From Phaeosaccion multiseriatum (lineage: Eukaryota > Ochrophyta, other classes), in contig OZ218952.1 in the NCBI GenBank assembly GCA_965112735.1, positions 2,108,001-2,172,000 on the forward strand: a DNA stretch of 64,000 nt, written 5' to 3'. Within the stretch, counting starts at the first letter, position 1. Every line of letters begins with the position of its first letter. Below the pieces are notes generated by a model. That model searched no databases. It saw only the letters and a program-made list of their open reading frames with translations, and had not been told where the DNA came from. A program made the translations under genes and the position numbers. Below, piece by piece: positions 48,800 to 60,528 of this stretch.

Positions 48800-50713
48800 T
48801 TGGGGAGGAGCAAGGATTGGAAGAGGGTTGCACCCACTCTGGAGCGCGCACGGCGAGAGGGCCTCAAGCCCAATTTGTACTCTTTCAATGCTGCTATTTC
48901 CGCCATTGGGAAGTGCGGGCGGTGGAAGGGCGCTTTGGCTCTCTTGGCAGAGATGAAGGAGGAAGGCATCAGGCCAGACGTGATCAGCTACAATGCCACC
49001 ATTAACGCATGCGCCAGGGCCCGCCAACATGTGGAGGCAATGCGTTTACTGAGGGAGATGAAGGCACAAGGACTCGCTCCGGATAAAATCAGCTACAATG
49101 CCACCATTAATGCATGTGCCAGAGCCAACCAACACGTGGAGGCAATGGGTTTACTGAGGGAGATGAAGGCACAAGGACTCGCTCCAGATGAAATCAGCTA
49201 CAGCGCCACCATTAATGCATGCGCCAGGGCCAGCAAACATGTGGAGGCAATGGGGTTCCTGAGGGAGATGAAGGCAGAAGGACTCGCTCTTGACGAAATC
49301 AGCTACAACTCCACCATTAATGCATGCGCCAGAGCCAAGCAACACGTGGAGGCAATGCGTTTACTGAGGGAGATGAAGGCACAAGGACTCGCTCCGGATG
49401 AAATCAGCTACAGCGCCACCATTAATGCATGCGCCAGAGCCAGCCAACACGTGGAGGCAATGGGTTTACTGAGGGAGATGAAGGCACAAGGACTCGCTCC
49501 GAATGAAATCAGCTACAGCGCCACCATTAATGCATGCGCCAGGGCCAGCCAACACGTGGAGGCAATGGGTTTACTGAGGGAGATGAAGGCACAAGGACTT
49601 GCTCCGGATGAAATCAGCTACAGCGCCACCATTAATGCATGCGCCAGGGCCAGCCAACACGTGGAGGCAATGGATTTACTGAGGGAGATGAAGGCACAAG
49701 GACTCGCTCCGGATGAAATCAGCTACAGCGCCACCATTAATGCATGCGCCAGGGCCGGCCAACACGTGGAGGCCATGGGTTCACTGAGGGAGATGAAGGC
49801 AGAAGGACTCGCTCCGGATGAAATCAGCTACAGCGCCACCATCAATGCATGCGCCAGAGCCAGCCAACACGTGGAGGCAATGGGTTTACTGAGGGAGATG
49901 AAGGCACAAGGACTCGCTCCGAATGAAATCAGCTACAGCGCCACCATTAATGCATGCGCCAGAGCCAGCCAACACGTGGAGGCAATGGGTTTACTGAGGG
50001 AGATGAAGGCAGAAGGACTCTCTCCGGATGAAATCAGCTACAACTCTACCATTAATGCATGCGCCAGGGCCAGCCAACACGTGGAGGCAATGGATTTACT
50101 GAGGGAGATGAAGGCAGAAGGACTCACTCCCAATGCAATCAGCTACAACTCTACCATTAATGCATGCGCCAGGGCCAGCCAACACGTGGAGGCAATGGGT
50201 TTACTGAGGGAGATGAAGGCAGAAGGGCTTTCTCCCAATGAAATCAGCTTCAACGCCACCATTGACGCGTGCGCCAAGGCCAACCAACACGTGAAGGCAA
50301 TGTGTTTACTGAGGGAGATTAAGGCAGAAGGATTCACTCCCAACGTAATCAGTTACAGCGCCGTTATTGATGCTCTGCAGGAGGGAGGAGACGAGGAGGC
50401 TGCTGACGAGCTGTACACACAGGCCGTATCGCAGGGGGTCTTCAATCACTGGGAGAGAGGGGGGCAGGAGATGGACTTGCACGACTTCACCAGGGGAACG
50501 AGCAAGGCAGCGCTTCGTCACGTGCTCTCAGAGGCGAAGGTGGGGGCTGAGATCCAGGTTATCACAGGCCGAGGCCAAGGCAGTGAGGACGGCGTCAGCG
50601 TTCTTAAGCCTGCGGTTCTGGCCTACTTGCAGGAGAGGCCGGGCGTCGAAGTATGGGAAAACGAACTCAACCCGGGGAGGGTGGTGATGCGGGTCAGTGG
50701 AGAACGGCAGTAA
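48800..50713 (+). CDS. PPR-SMR protein 3 (5' end frameshifted)
   Basis: The frame from 48800 to the TAA at 50711-50713 has 637 residues: fifteen PPRs of 35 residues (core YSATINACARASQHVEAMGL), then an SMR domain (DLHDFTRGTSKAALRHVL, EIQVITGRGQGSEDGVSVLK, NPGRVVMRV). PPR-SMR proteins act on organelle transcripts and can be nucleases or RNA-binding factors. The first codon here is TTG, inside a block matching the paralogues' conserved KEIQRLGNNRDW (here REIQGLGRSKDW). The frame has a stop upstream near 48700 and no ATG between. An ATG-started leader rich in Arg/Ser (48630, MLMRAMSLRGVARTYYSS) lies in another frame and ends in TSRDRHG, the matching piece of the paralogue. A small indel at about 48765-48785 seems to have split the gene, or the sequence has an error. 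The foldback element sits directly upstream. Confidence 0.85.
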   Translation: MGRSKDWKRVAPTLERARREGLKPNLYSFNAAISAIGKCGRWKGALALLAEMKEEGIRPDVISYNATINACARARQHVEAMRLLREMKAQGLAPDKISYNATINACARANQHVEAMGLLREMKAQGLAPDEISYSATINACARASKHVEAMGFLREMKAEGLALDEISYNSTINACARAKQHVEAMRLLREMKAQGLAPDEISYSATINACARASQHVEAMGLLREMKAQGLAPNEISYSATINACARASQHVEAMGLLREMKAQGLAPDEISYSATINACARASQHVEAMDLLREMKAQGLAPDEISYSATINACARAGQHVEAMGSLREMKAEGLAPDEISYSATINACARASQHVEAMGLLREMKAQGLAPNEISYSATINACARASQHVEAMGLLREMKAEGLSPDEISYNSTINACARASQHVEAMDLLREMKAEGLTPNAISYNSTINACARASQHVEAMGLLREMKAEGLSPNEISFNATIDACAKANQHVKAMCLLREIKAEGFTPNVISYSAVIDALQEGGDEEAADELYTQAVSQGVFNHWERGGQEMDLHDFTRGTSKAALRHVLSEAKVGAEIQVITGRGQGSEDGVSVLKPAVLAYLQERPGVEVWENELNPGRVVMRVSGERQ

Positions 50714-51068
50714 GGGGGATGGAATTCTGGCTTGCTTTATCAACTTTCTTTCAATCCACCTCTTTCTTGTAATTGAATAAATTGATTGGGTGTCCTTTTA
50801 TTACTCACGCACTCCGTTCCTCACGCACTCGTCCCAGCCCCCCCCCCCCCCCCACATAGTTTTGACGCGATTCCTTAATTCAAAGAATGTCCCTCACGCA
50901 CTCAGCAGCAGCAGGGGCTTCCCTCCTCGCACGTGTGCGCTTCCAGCAGCACAAGCCGCTTGGCGGTGGCCTGGCCCTCACAAATGGCGGTGGCCTGGCC
51001 CTCACAGATCACTTGCTCTACTCGAGCGAGGTCCTTGTGCACAGGACTATGGGATTATGGCGGGTGGA

Positions 51069-51099
<31 letters not shown>

Positions 51100-51781
51100 A
51101 ACATACATCACGCGTTGGTACTACGACCAAACTCTGTTTGGCACAGCACGCGTTGGTACTCCATGCATTGGATGCGAGAGAGGGTACGGAGGGAGGGTCA
51201 AAGTTCATATATATATTACACCCTTAAGTGCCATCTATGGTTGTCTAAAAGTAATGTCTCACCGCCCCGGGGAACTTAGCCCTCGAGGTCGTGTCCCTCT
51301 GACTTATCAGTTCTCCCCATTGGAACAAAGTTGATACCAGCCAGGATCCTGTGTCGAACCGATCGTTCGTGTCGGGCCCGCTGGAGCGCTACGGCTAATC
51401 GTCGCCGAATGACGCAAACAGCTCTCGCATAAGCCCTCGTGTCCAGATGTTCGTGCCCCCCAGCCATGTGGGTGGCGAGTGTTTTAATAAACATCTGAGC
51501 AGAAGGACCAAATGCGCCTTGCTGTTCTAGTGCGAAAGGGACAAGGTGGTACCGCGTGGGGTCATAGTGGATGTCCCCACCCTGGCCTTCCATGTCTACC
51601 TGTGGCACCCCATACCTGGTCCGCTTGGTCGCTTCAGCCTTCTTGGCTGTCAAAGTTCAGCTAGGTCGTAGAACCAACTGTTGGACCTGTGAGTCAGTCG
51701 GACCAACCTTTCCCTCCGCCACGAATACCGTCTTGCCTTGCCCCTCCTCTTCGCTTCCTGAGACAGCAGGAAAGGGGCGGC
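50714..51781. other. Spacer between PPR3 and the ABC-F gene
   Basis: An AATAAA string at 50776-50781 is a plausible polyadenylation signal for PPR3. A poly-C run lies at 50838-50853 and a (GA)n run at 51075-51098. A reverse-transcriptase C-terminal fragment on the minus strand occupies 51276-51653, with its 3' tail at 51229-51277. Confidence 0.5.
51229..51653 (-). mobile_element. C-terminal fragment and 3' tail of a reverse-transcriptase element
   Basis: The minus-strand frame 51653-51276 reads KKAEATKRTRYGV, then HLVPFALEQQGAFGPSAQMF, CVIRRRLAVALQRARHE and a stop. This is the typical post-RT C-terminus of non-LTR elements in algae and protists (basic helix, then VPFALE..GAFGP). The 49 bp after the stop are repeated at 23179-23246. 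The RT domain itself is missing, so the copy is 5'-truncated. The first codon at 51653 is not a real start. Confidence 0.6.
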
Positions 51782-54700
51782 ATGAGCCACCATAGCACCG
51801 CCGTTCTCTTGCTCCTGCTCCTCCCTTCCTTCTCCACCGCCTTTACGACTGTCGCTCCCAGGGCGAGGAGTGGCACCATCATCAGCTCGAGATCGAGGAC
51901 ATCATGTCACGTTAGTAGCAGCAGCAGCAGCAGGGGTGTTAGAAGGATATCTTTCGCCGGTGAATCTAATAGGAGGCCACGATGTCAAAGCCAGGACTCG
52001 ACTACCCAGTTGAGGGTGAGCAGTCAGGCTACTCTGACTCCGGACGAGCAGGCCATTGTTGATGCCGCTGCTGCTGCGGAGCGAACCAGCGGTACGAAGG
52101 AGCTGCTGAGGGCCGAAGGACTTTCCAACACTTTCGACGGGGAGAGATGGCAATTTCAGGGTAAGAGGGCCGGGTAGAGGGAGACATGAAAGAGGGGAGG
52201 AGCCGAGGGGGGAGGGAGAGAAGGAGAGAGGGGAGAGAAGGAAGGAGACAGAGATGAGAGAAGTACGAGAGAAAAAGATAAAGAGCGTAGTAAGACACTG
52301 CTATAGGAGGGGGAGGTGGTGGTGCTGAGAGGGAGAGAAGCCGAATAAGACAAGAGGCCCCACCCAACCTTACAACTCTTTCCCCCTCCCTATGTCTTGT
52401 GGCACGCCTATCCTCCCCCAGATATCACATTCAACATCTGCGAGGGACAGAAGCTTGGCCTGGTGGGCGTGAACGGATGCGGCAAGAGCACCCTCCTTAA
52501 GGTAGTACCGATGACTCGGATCCCGTCCAATGGGATGGTCTTTCTTTGAAGGGTGGAAACAGGAAAAAGGGAGAATGCTCGGGAGAATGTTGAGCGATCC
52601 CTCCTCTGAGATCTGAGAGCAACTCCCCCCCCCCCCTCCTCCGCCAGGCTCTGGCGGGCATCGAGCTCATCGACCAAGGAAAGGTGGAGACCCCCAAGGA
52701 GACATCAATCGTCTATGTCGAGCAGGACCCCGTGTTCGAACCCGGTGCCACCGTTAGCGACGTTGTGTACGGCTCCGATACGCCCATTCTCAGGGCAGTC
52801 AAGCAGTACCAGGTAAAACGGGTGTCAGGACAGAGGGTGGGTGGGTGCGTGCGTGTGTGTGTATGGGTTGGTGAGTAGGTGGGTGCGTGCGTGGGTGGGT
52901 GGTACACGGTACTGCCCTTTTCCCCTACCTTTGCTCTTATCCTTACGCTTACGTAAGTATCTTCCCCTTACGTAAGCCTTACGTAACCCTTACCCTATCC
53001 TCCGTTCGTCACCCTTCCCCTTACTTTCACCACTGCCCTTGGCTTGAGCAGGAGGCTGCTGAGGCCCTTGGAGCAGGGGAGGATGGAGCCATGGGCAGGT
53101 TTGAAAAGGCTTCAGAGAAGATGGACGCCGTCAATGGGTGGGACATGGAGACGTATGCAGAGAGGGTCATGACGCAGCTTCATGTACTGCACATGCAGGA
53201 GCAGCAGGTAGCGAGGGGGGATGGCAGTGGATGTGGTGGGATATGGCAGTGGATTCAGTGGGGTATGGGGAGAGAAGTCGCAGTCACGTGCGCACACACA
53301 CTCACGCATGACTGACTTCCCGAAAAGTAGAGCATCCCTCCCAGAGGCCCACTGATTGCTTGTGGCTGTGCCTCTCTCTCTCTATGTCCACAACCCCCCC
53401 TCTCTCCTCTCTCGACTCGCCTCTCCCAGGTGGACAGTCTGAGTGGAGGGGAGAGGAAGCGAGTAGCTCTGGCATCTGCGCTAATGCAGCAACCCTCTAT
53501 CCTCATCTTAGACGAGCCTACCAACCACCTCGGTGAGTGAGGGATGGCAGTGGAGGGGGACAGGGGGGGTGGCAGTAGATGGGAGGGAGGTGTTTGTAGC
53601 AGTAGTGCTAGTAGTAGTTAGCAGTAGTAGTAGTAGTAGTAGGAGGAGGAGGAATTCTTTCTCTCACTCCCTCTCCCTCGCCCCCGCTCTCTCCCTCACT
53701 CTCCCCCCACCTCTCCCCCTCCTCCCCTCTCTCCCTCTCTCTCTCTCCCTCTCTCTCTCCCTCTCTCTCCCTCTCTCTCTCTTCTCGCTCCCTCCTCAGA
53801 TTTCTTTGCCATTGACTGGCTGGAGAAGCTTCTCACCGCAGACTCTAGAAGCACGTGCCTCGTTGTGAGCCACGACAGGTAAGTAAGACTACTTAAGGCA
53901 GACACAGCCCCCGCTGGCTGTGTTGTTGTATTGCATTGCAGCCTTTCCGCTTTCTCTGCCCCTCTCCTCTCTCCTCTCTCCCCTCCTCTCCTCTGTCCCC
54001 TCCTCTCCTCTCTCCCCTCCTCTCCTCTCTCCCCTCCTCTCCCCTCTCCCCTGCTCTCCTCTCTCCCCTCCTCTCCTCTTTCCCCTCCTCTCCTCTTTCC
54101 CCTCCTCTCCTCTCTCCCCTCCTCTCCCCTCTCCCCTCCTCTCTCCCCTCCTCTCCTCTCTCCCCTCCTCTCCTCTATCCCCTCCTCTCCCCTCTCCTCT
54201 TTCCTCTCCCCTCTCCCCTCCTCTCCTCTCTCCCCTCCCCTCCTCTCTCCTCTCCTCTCCTCTCCTCTCCTCTCGCCCATCCCAACCACCCATCCACTTC
54301 CTACCCGTATGCCCGTGCCCATGCCCTGCCATCCCTCGGACCCCAGGTACTTCCTGGATAACGTGTGTCAGGAGATCCTAGAGCTCGACACAGGCAAGCT
54401 CTTCCGCTATCAGGGCTCCTACGAAAAGTACCTCGAAGGTGAGTGTCGGGACTTCATACAGGGTGTCAGGTGTCTGTGGTACTCAGTACCAGGTGTCGGG
54501 TAGAAGCAGAGCAGTCAGTGGTGGCAGAGAGGGGGCTTCTTGACAAGACAAGACGATGATGACTACACCTTACAAGTGGGAATCTCAGCGAGCGGGTCTG
54601 TAGTGGACTCCGCTTTGAACTCAAATTCAGGTCCAAGTCCCTCTTACAAAGAGGGGTAGGCTGAGTCTTTGTCGGTTTTGGTAGTGGCGAGTGGAACGCG

Positions 54701-57700
54701 CTTCTCTCTCTTGATTTCTTGTCTGCCTCGAGCAATGCAACTGGAGCAAGATGAGAGAGAGTGTATGTCTATATGAGAGGGAGTGTGTGTGAGAGAGACA
54801 GAGAGGGAAGAGTGTGTGTATGTGAGAGATAGAGAGCGTGTGATTGAGAATGAGTGCATGTGAGAGGAAGAGGGAGAATGTAATGTGTACTATGTGAAAG
54901 ACACTGAAAAGAGAGAGTGAAAGAGAGTGTGTATGTGAGAGACGAGAGAGAGAGACAGCAAGAGAGAGAAGAGAGAGTGAATGTGTGTGAGAGAGGAGCG
55001 AGAGGGAGAGTAACAGAGGCACCACGCCCCCGCTTTCCATGCTTGCTGCCTTCCATTGCCTTCCATTGCCACACATGGTCGAACCACCATCACACTTGAT
55101 AAATGACAAATGACGAATCACAGCCAAGGACGAGCGCATCCAGATAGAGGACCAACAGTTCCAGGTGGACAAGGAAAAGCTCAAGAAAGAGCTGGAGTGG
55201 ATGAGGAAGCAGCCCAAGGCGAGGCAGAGCAAGAGCAAGAAGAGGGAGGAGGAGTACAATACTCTCAAGGCCAAACTCGCCAAGCCCAGAGCAGGCAAGG
55301 AGGTGGCCGTGCAGGTACGTGAGTGGGAGGTGAAAGGGGAGGGAGGGAAAGGAGGGATGGATGTAGGCAGAGAGTGCGTTGCGTACTTGCGTGCGCGTCT
55401 GTGTACCTGCGCGTGTGTGCGTGCGTGTGTGATATGCAGGAAACGGTTTAACGTTACAGAAGGAAACGGTTTAACGTTACAGAAGTGTCATGAGCGCACC
55501 CCACACCATACTCAACACTTTTCGTCCGCAGTCCCGCACTGTGTATCATCATATCCTCTTTCACTCCTCGGGATGTCCAGGCCGCTGACCTCTCTTTCCC
55601 TCTTTTCTCTCCATGCCTTCCTCCCTTCCTCCCTTCCTCCCTCTCCCCCTCCCTCCCTCCCTCCCTCCCTCTCCTTCCTCTCAGCTCGGCTCCGAGACGA
55701 AGCGATTGGGCAAGTTCATTCTCAAGTTCAAAGACGCGAGCTTGGCCTTTGACAAGCCCATCTTAGACAAGTTCTCTTATGAGTTCGTCAAAGGGGATAG
55801 AGTCGGCATGTAAGTTAATGAAGGAGAGAGGGGGAGTGAGGAGCGGGAGGGACGGAGGGAGGGCGGGAGGACCGGATGGCGGGAGCGGATCAGCAGAAGG
55901 AAGGTGAAGGGGGTCAGCAGAAGGAAGGTCCATTGTCACAAGTGGATATTTAACGGACCCCAAACCACCTTTGCTCTGTCACTCCCTTTCTCTCTCTGTG
56001 CGTGTGTCTGTCTGTCTATGTCTCTCCTCCTCTCTCTCTCTCCCTCTCTCCCCTCTTCTCTCCCTCTGTCTCTATCTCTCCCTCTTCTCTCTCTGGCCTT
56101 CCTCCTGTCTCACAGCGTGGGCCCTAACGGCGTAGGCAAGACGACATTCTTGCGAGTGCTCATGCAACAGCAAGCCCTCGACGCTGGTGAGCCGCCACAT
56201 GTCACCACACGTCATCATCACACATCACGCTCACGCACATCACATCACATCCGTAGACTAATTGTTTTCCCTTCTTCTCACCCTCCCCCCTCCTCCCAGC
56301 TTGCTTTGCTTAGCTTTCTCTCTCTCCTCGTCTTTCCCTTCTGTCGATCTGTCTTCTTTTGTCCTTCTCTCTCTTCTACGTCTTCTTTGTCCATTGCTCT
56401 CCCTCTCTCCTTTCTCCTGCTCTTTCTTTTGTGTATCATCGTCTTCGTTGTCCTTCTCTCCATTTATGTTTTGGTTTATTTATTTATTTCTCTCCGTCTC
56501 CCTCTTCTCTCACGCACACCTTCCTTCTTCTCCTCCGCTCTGCCTCTCTTCTCTCCTTCTCTGTACCCCAAAGGTACGGTGACTCCTGGTGAGACTCTTT
56601 CCGTCGGTTACTATGACCAGAAGGGCATCTCCTTCGAAGACAACAGACGAGTCAGAGGTGAGGCATATAGTAGAGAGTAACATATAGAGTCAGAGGTGAG
56701 GCACATAGAGAGTAACGTATAGAGTCAGGGATGAGGCACATAGAGAGTAACACATAGAGTCAGAGGTGAGGCACATAGAAAGTAACATATAGAGTCAGGG
56801 ATGAGGCACATAGAGAGTAACATATAGAGTCAGAGGTGAGGCACACAGAGAGTAACATATAGAGTCAGAGGTGAGGCACATAGAGAGTAACGTATAGAGT
56901 CAGAGGTGAGGCACATAGAGAGTAACATATAGAGTCAGAGGTGAGGCACATAGAGAGTAACATATAGAGTCAGGGATGAGGCACATAGAGAGTAACATAT
57001 AGAGTCAGAGGTGAGGCACACAGAGAGTAACATATAGAGTCAGAGGTGAGGCACATAGAGAGTAACATATAGAGTCAGGGATGAGGCACATAGAGAGTAA
57101 CATATAGAGTCAGAGGTGAGGCACACAGAGAGTAACATATAGAGTCAGAGGTGAGGCACATAGAGAGTAACATATAGAGTCAGAGGTGAGGCACACAGAG
57201 AGTAACATATAGAGTCAGAGGTGAGGCACACAGAGAGTAACATATAGAGTCAGAGGTGAGGCACATAGAGAGTAACATATAGAGTCAGAGGTGAGGCACA
57301 CAGAGAGTAACATATAGAGTCAGAGGTGAGGCACATAGAGAGTAACATATAGAGTCAGAGGTGAGGCACACAGAGAGTAACATATAGAGTCAGAGGTGAG
57401 GCACATATAGAGTCAGAGGTGAGGCACATATAGAGAGTAACATATAGAGTCAGAGGTGAGGCACATAGAGAGTAACATATAGAGTCAGAGGTGAGGCACA
57501 TAGAGAGTAACATATAGAGTCAGAGGTGAGGCACATAGAGAGTAACGTATAGAGTCACGAGAAGAGAACAACACCAAGCAAGCGGAGAGGAGGCAGGAGG
57601 GGGGAGGAGGGAGGAGGGTGATAACAGAAAGCTGCGCAAAGCAAGCTGGGAGGGGGGGGGATGGTGAGAAGAAGCAAAAGCTAAGCGAAGCAAACTGTGA

Positions 57701-60528
57701 GGAGGGAGGAGGGTGGGCAGCGTGGCAACGATGAATTCGAATTCCCTCACATGTCTTACGTTCTCTTGGCATCCCTCACTTCCATATGTTTCTCTCTATG
57801 TTGTCGTACCAACAGAAATCGTGGAGGACACGTGTGCAGGTGTGGCCGCCAACAATCCCGATATAGAAGGGTCCGGAGACCCCGCTGGCATGGCCCGCTC
57901 TCTGCTAAACAAGTTCAAGTTCACCAACAGCAGGTTGGGTAGTCGATTCAGTACGCCACGCTCACTCCCTCACTCACGCACGCACTCCACTCAAATTACA
58001 CACACACTCAATCACTCCACTCACTCCAATCTCTCGCCCCCGCTCTCTCCTCACTGACTCACTCACTTACCCCCCCTCTCTCTCTCCATTCACTGACTGA
58101 CTGACTCACTCATTCACTCACTCACACAGGTGGAATGATCAGTACGGCAGGCTGAGTGGTGGAGAGAAGCGGCGGTTACAGCTCATGGTGGTGCTGGCGG
58201 GCAGCCCGAACTTCCTTGTGCTTGACGAGCCCAGCAATGACCTCGACCTTCAGGTGGGCGTGGGTGTGTGTTGTGTGTGTGAAGTGTGGATAGTGTGTGT
58301 GTATGTGTGGGTGTGTGTCTGTGGGTGTGGGGACGTGCGTGTGTGGGTGTGTGGGTTGGTGTTGGGTGGGTGTGGATGGGTGAGTGAGTGAGTGAGTGAG
58401 TGGGCAGGTGGGCGGGTGGGCGCGTGTGTGTGGGTGCATGGGTGGGTGGGTGGACGGATGTGGGGGGTGGGCAAGTGATGAAGCACTCAAGCGTGTCATA
58501 CGACGCCCTTTGGTCGCGCGTGACTTGAACATCAGTGCTCAATGTGCAGAGGCTCTTCTTGGGAAGGGGCTCTAATTCCTTCTGATGCCTACGCTCCCCC
58601 CGCCCTGTCCAGAGAGAGAGAGAGACAGAGAGACATACAGAGACAGAGAGAGAGACACACACAGACACAGACACACACACAGAGAGAGAGAGTCCTGAGC
58701 TATGCTTGCCTTCGAATTCCTGTCTCCAGTACAGGGGCAGGTCAGCACGGTGATCACTTCATCATCCTCTCACCTCTCACCTCTCACCTCGTCTCTGTCG
58801 TTGTCTCTCCTCTCCTGTCCTCCCCCCCCTCCTTCCCTTCCCTCCGTCTCCACTCCCCCCCTCCCCTCCTTCCCTCCCTCCCTCCCTCCCTCCCTCCCCC
58901 CCACCCACTGCCATCCACTGCCATCCCTCTATTTAGACTCTTGAGGTGCTTGAGGACTTCCTCATTAATGATTACAAGGGATGCCTCGTCGTCGTCAGTC
59001 ATGACAGGTGAGGGAGTGAGGGAGATTGTGAGTGAGTGAGTGAACGGAGAGGGGATGATGGCAGTGGATGGGCAGGCAGGCAGGAGATTCCCTCGGGCAC
59101 GTATTGCACTGCTCATTCCTCCCATACACCTCCATCCTATCCTCATTCCTCCCATTCCTCATTCCTCCCATCTCCTGCCACCCTCTCCTCTTCGTTACAC
59201 CATTCGATTCTTCCTCTCCTCTGTCCCATTCCGACCCCGACCCCCTCCCCCCCCCTCCCCTCTCCGCCCCTTTCTCCTCTCCCCTCCCCTCCACCTCCCC
59301 TCCCCTCCCCTCCCCTCCCACTCCCCTCCCCTCCCCTCTCCTCCCCGCTAACCAACCCACATCTGACAACTGTGAACCCGCCTCCCCTCCTCTCCCCCTT
59401 CCCCTCAACACACCCGTACTACCAACCCACGAACGTCAACACGCACACACACACACACTCACACACGCACCCACATCCAAGGTGGTTCATGTCCCGTGTA
59501 ACTGACCACATGTTCATCTTCGAGGGGGAGGGCGCCATCAAGGATTACCCGGGCACGCTTAACGAGTACGCCTTTGAGTACGAGATTAAGAACACCTTGA
59601 AGGCGGGGGGGACGGCCAAGGAGGAGGAGGAGGAGGAGGAGGAGGAGCCAGTAGGTGAGTATGTGGGAGTGGGCGGGTGGGAGGGGAGAACGACGAGGAG
59701 GAGGAGTCGAAGTTTGTGTATATGTGTGTATGTGTCTGCGAAGTACGTAGAACCCCTCAAAGCACTTCTCTTCTTCTCTTCTGTCTGTGAAGGTGGGGGA
59801 GGACCGGCATGCCAATGTGTTGGTACTCCGGGAGGTACTTACACCAGGGGGGCTTGCTGATTGATGCTCATCTACCAGAGTCTTACTTACTTCCCCTTCC
59901 TTGCACCCCCTCATGACCCCCTGCTTGCTTTCATGCTCTGCAACTTGTGTACGCCTCTTACTCGCGGACGCCCCCTCGGCAATCAGAGCAAGCGAAGATG
60001 GCAGTGGATGCACCACCGGCAGAGGAGGCAGCACCGGCAGCAACAGGGCGGCCGCTTAACAACAAAGAGAGAATGGAGTACAAGAATCTGGTGAGGGAGG
60101 GAGGGAGTCAAGAGGGGAGCGAGGGGGAGCGAGGGGGAGTAAGAGTGAGTGAGTGAGTGAGTGAGTGAGTGAGTGAGTGAGCGAGTGAGTGAGCGAGCGA
60201 GGGAGTGAGGCCCACATTTCTGTGCAACTGCTTGTACGTCACAAACACGCGCCGCTCCAGGCCCTTCTCAATCAAGAGTCGACACGTGCATGACCCCTTG
60301 CTCCTCCTCATGACCGCATCCACCCCCCGTCCCTTATAGGAGAGGGACATTAACAAACTGACCAAGCGCAACGCCGACCTCCAGCAGCTGCTGCTCGAGG
60401 CGTACGACAAGGCAGTGGGCTTTACTGAACAGGCCGAGTGGAGCGACGAGATGAAACGAAACGCCGAGGAGCTCGAGGGCAAGGAGGAGAGATGGATGGA
60501 GCTGGCAGAGATCATGGGCGACTTTTAG
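51782..60528 (+). CDS. Uup-like ABC-F ATPase with plastid-targeting presequence, 17 exons
   Basis: ABC-F proteins carry two ATPase domains and no membrane part; they act on ribosomes. Exons: 51782-52160, 52422-52501, 52648-52812, 53052-53207, 53430-53532, 53800-53878, 54347-54438, 55124-55314, 55685-55809, 56116-56186, 56574-56657, 57816-57933, 58130-58253, 58937-59007, 59482-59654, 59987-60090, 60340-60528; 767 residues. [20 protein letters not shown] is a signal peptide and is followed by FTTVAPRAR, the Phe-led transit peptide of complex plastids. Domain 1: Walker [10 protein letters not shown] (142-150), signature LSGGERKR, Walker [11 protein letters not shown]. Domain 2: GPNGVGKTT (459-467), [17 protein letters not shown], then SHDRWF and [13 protein letters not shown], as in Uup. 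A C-terminal coiled coil ([29 protein letters not shown]) matches the Uup tail. Intron 11 is a minisatellite and the last exon is tandemly duplicated downstream. Confidence 0.95.
53960..54283. repeat. CT-rich minisatellite (CCTCTCCTCTCTCC-type) in ABC-F intron 6
   Basis: About 320 bp of 15-bp-like units of CCCTCCTCTCCTCTCT upstream of the acceptor at 54346. Confidence 0.95.
56651..57558. repeat. ~37-bp minisatellite, about 24 copies, repeating the 5' splice site of ABC-F intron 11
   Basis: The unit reads AGAGTCAGAGGTGAGGCACA followed by TAGAGAGTAACATAT. The first copy overlaps the junction at 56657/56658 (GTCAGAG|GTGAGG), so each full copy carries the exon end and the donor site. About one copy in five has CAGGGATGAGG instead and lacks the GT. 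Confidence 0.95.

Noticed and set aside
56651-57558. CRISPR-like array
   Set aside because: Units are directly adjacent with no unique spacers and the DNA is eukaryotic; it is a minisatellite.
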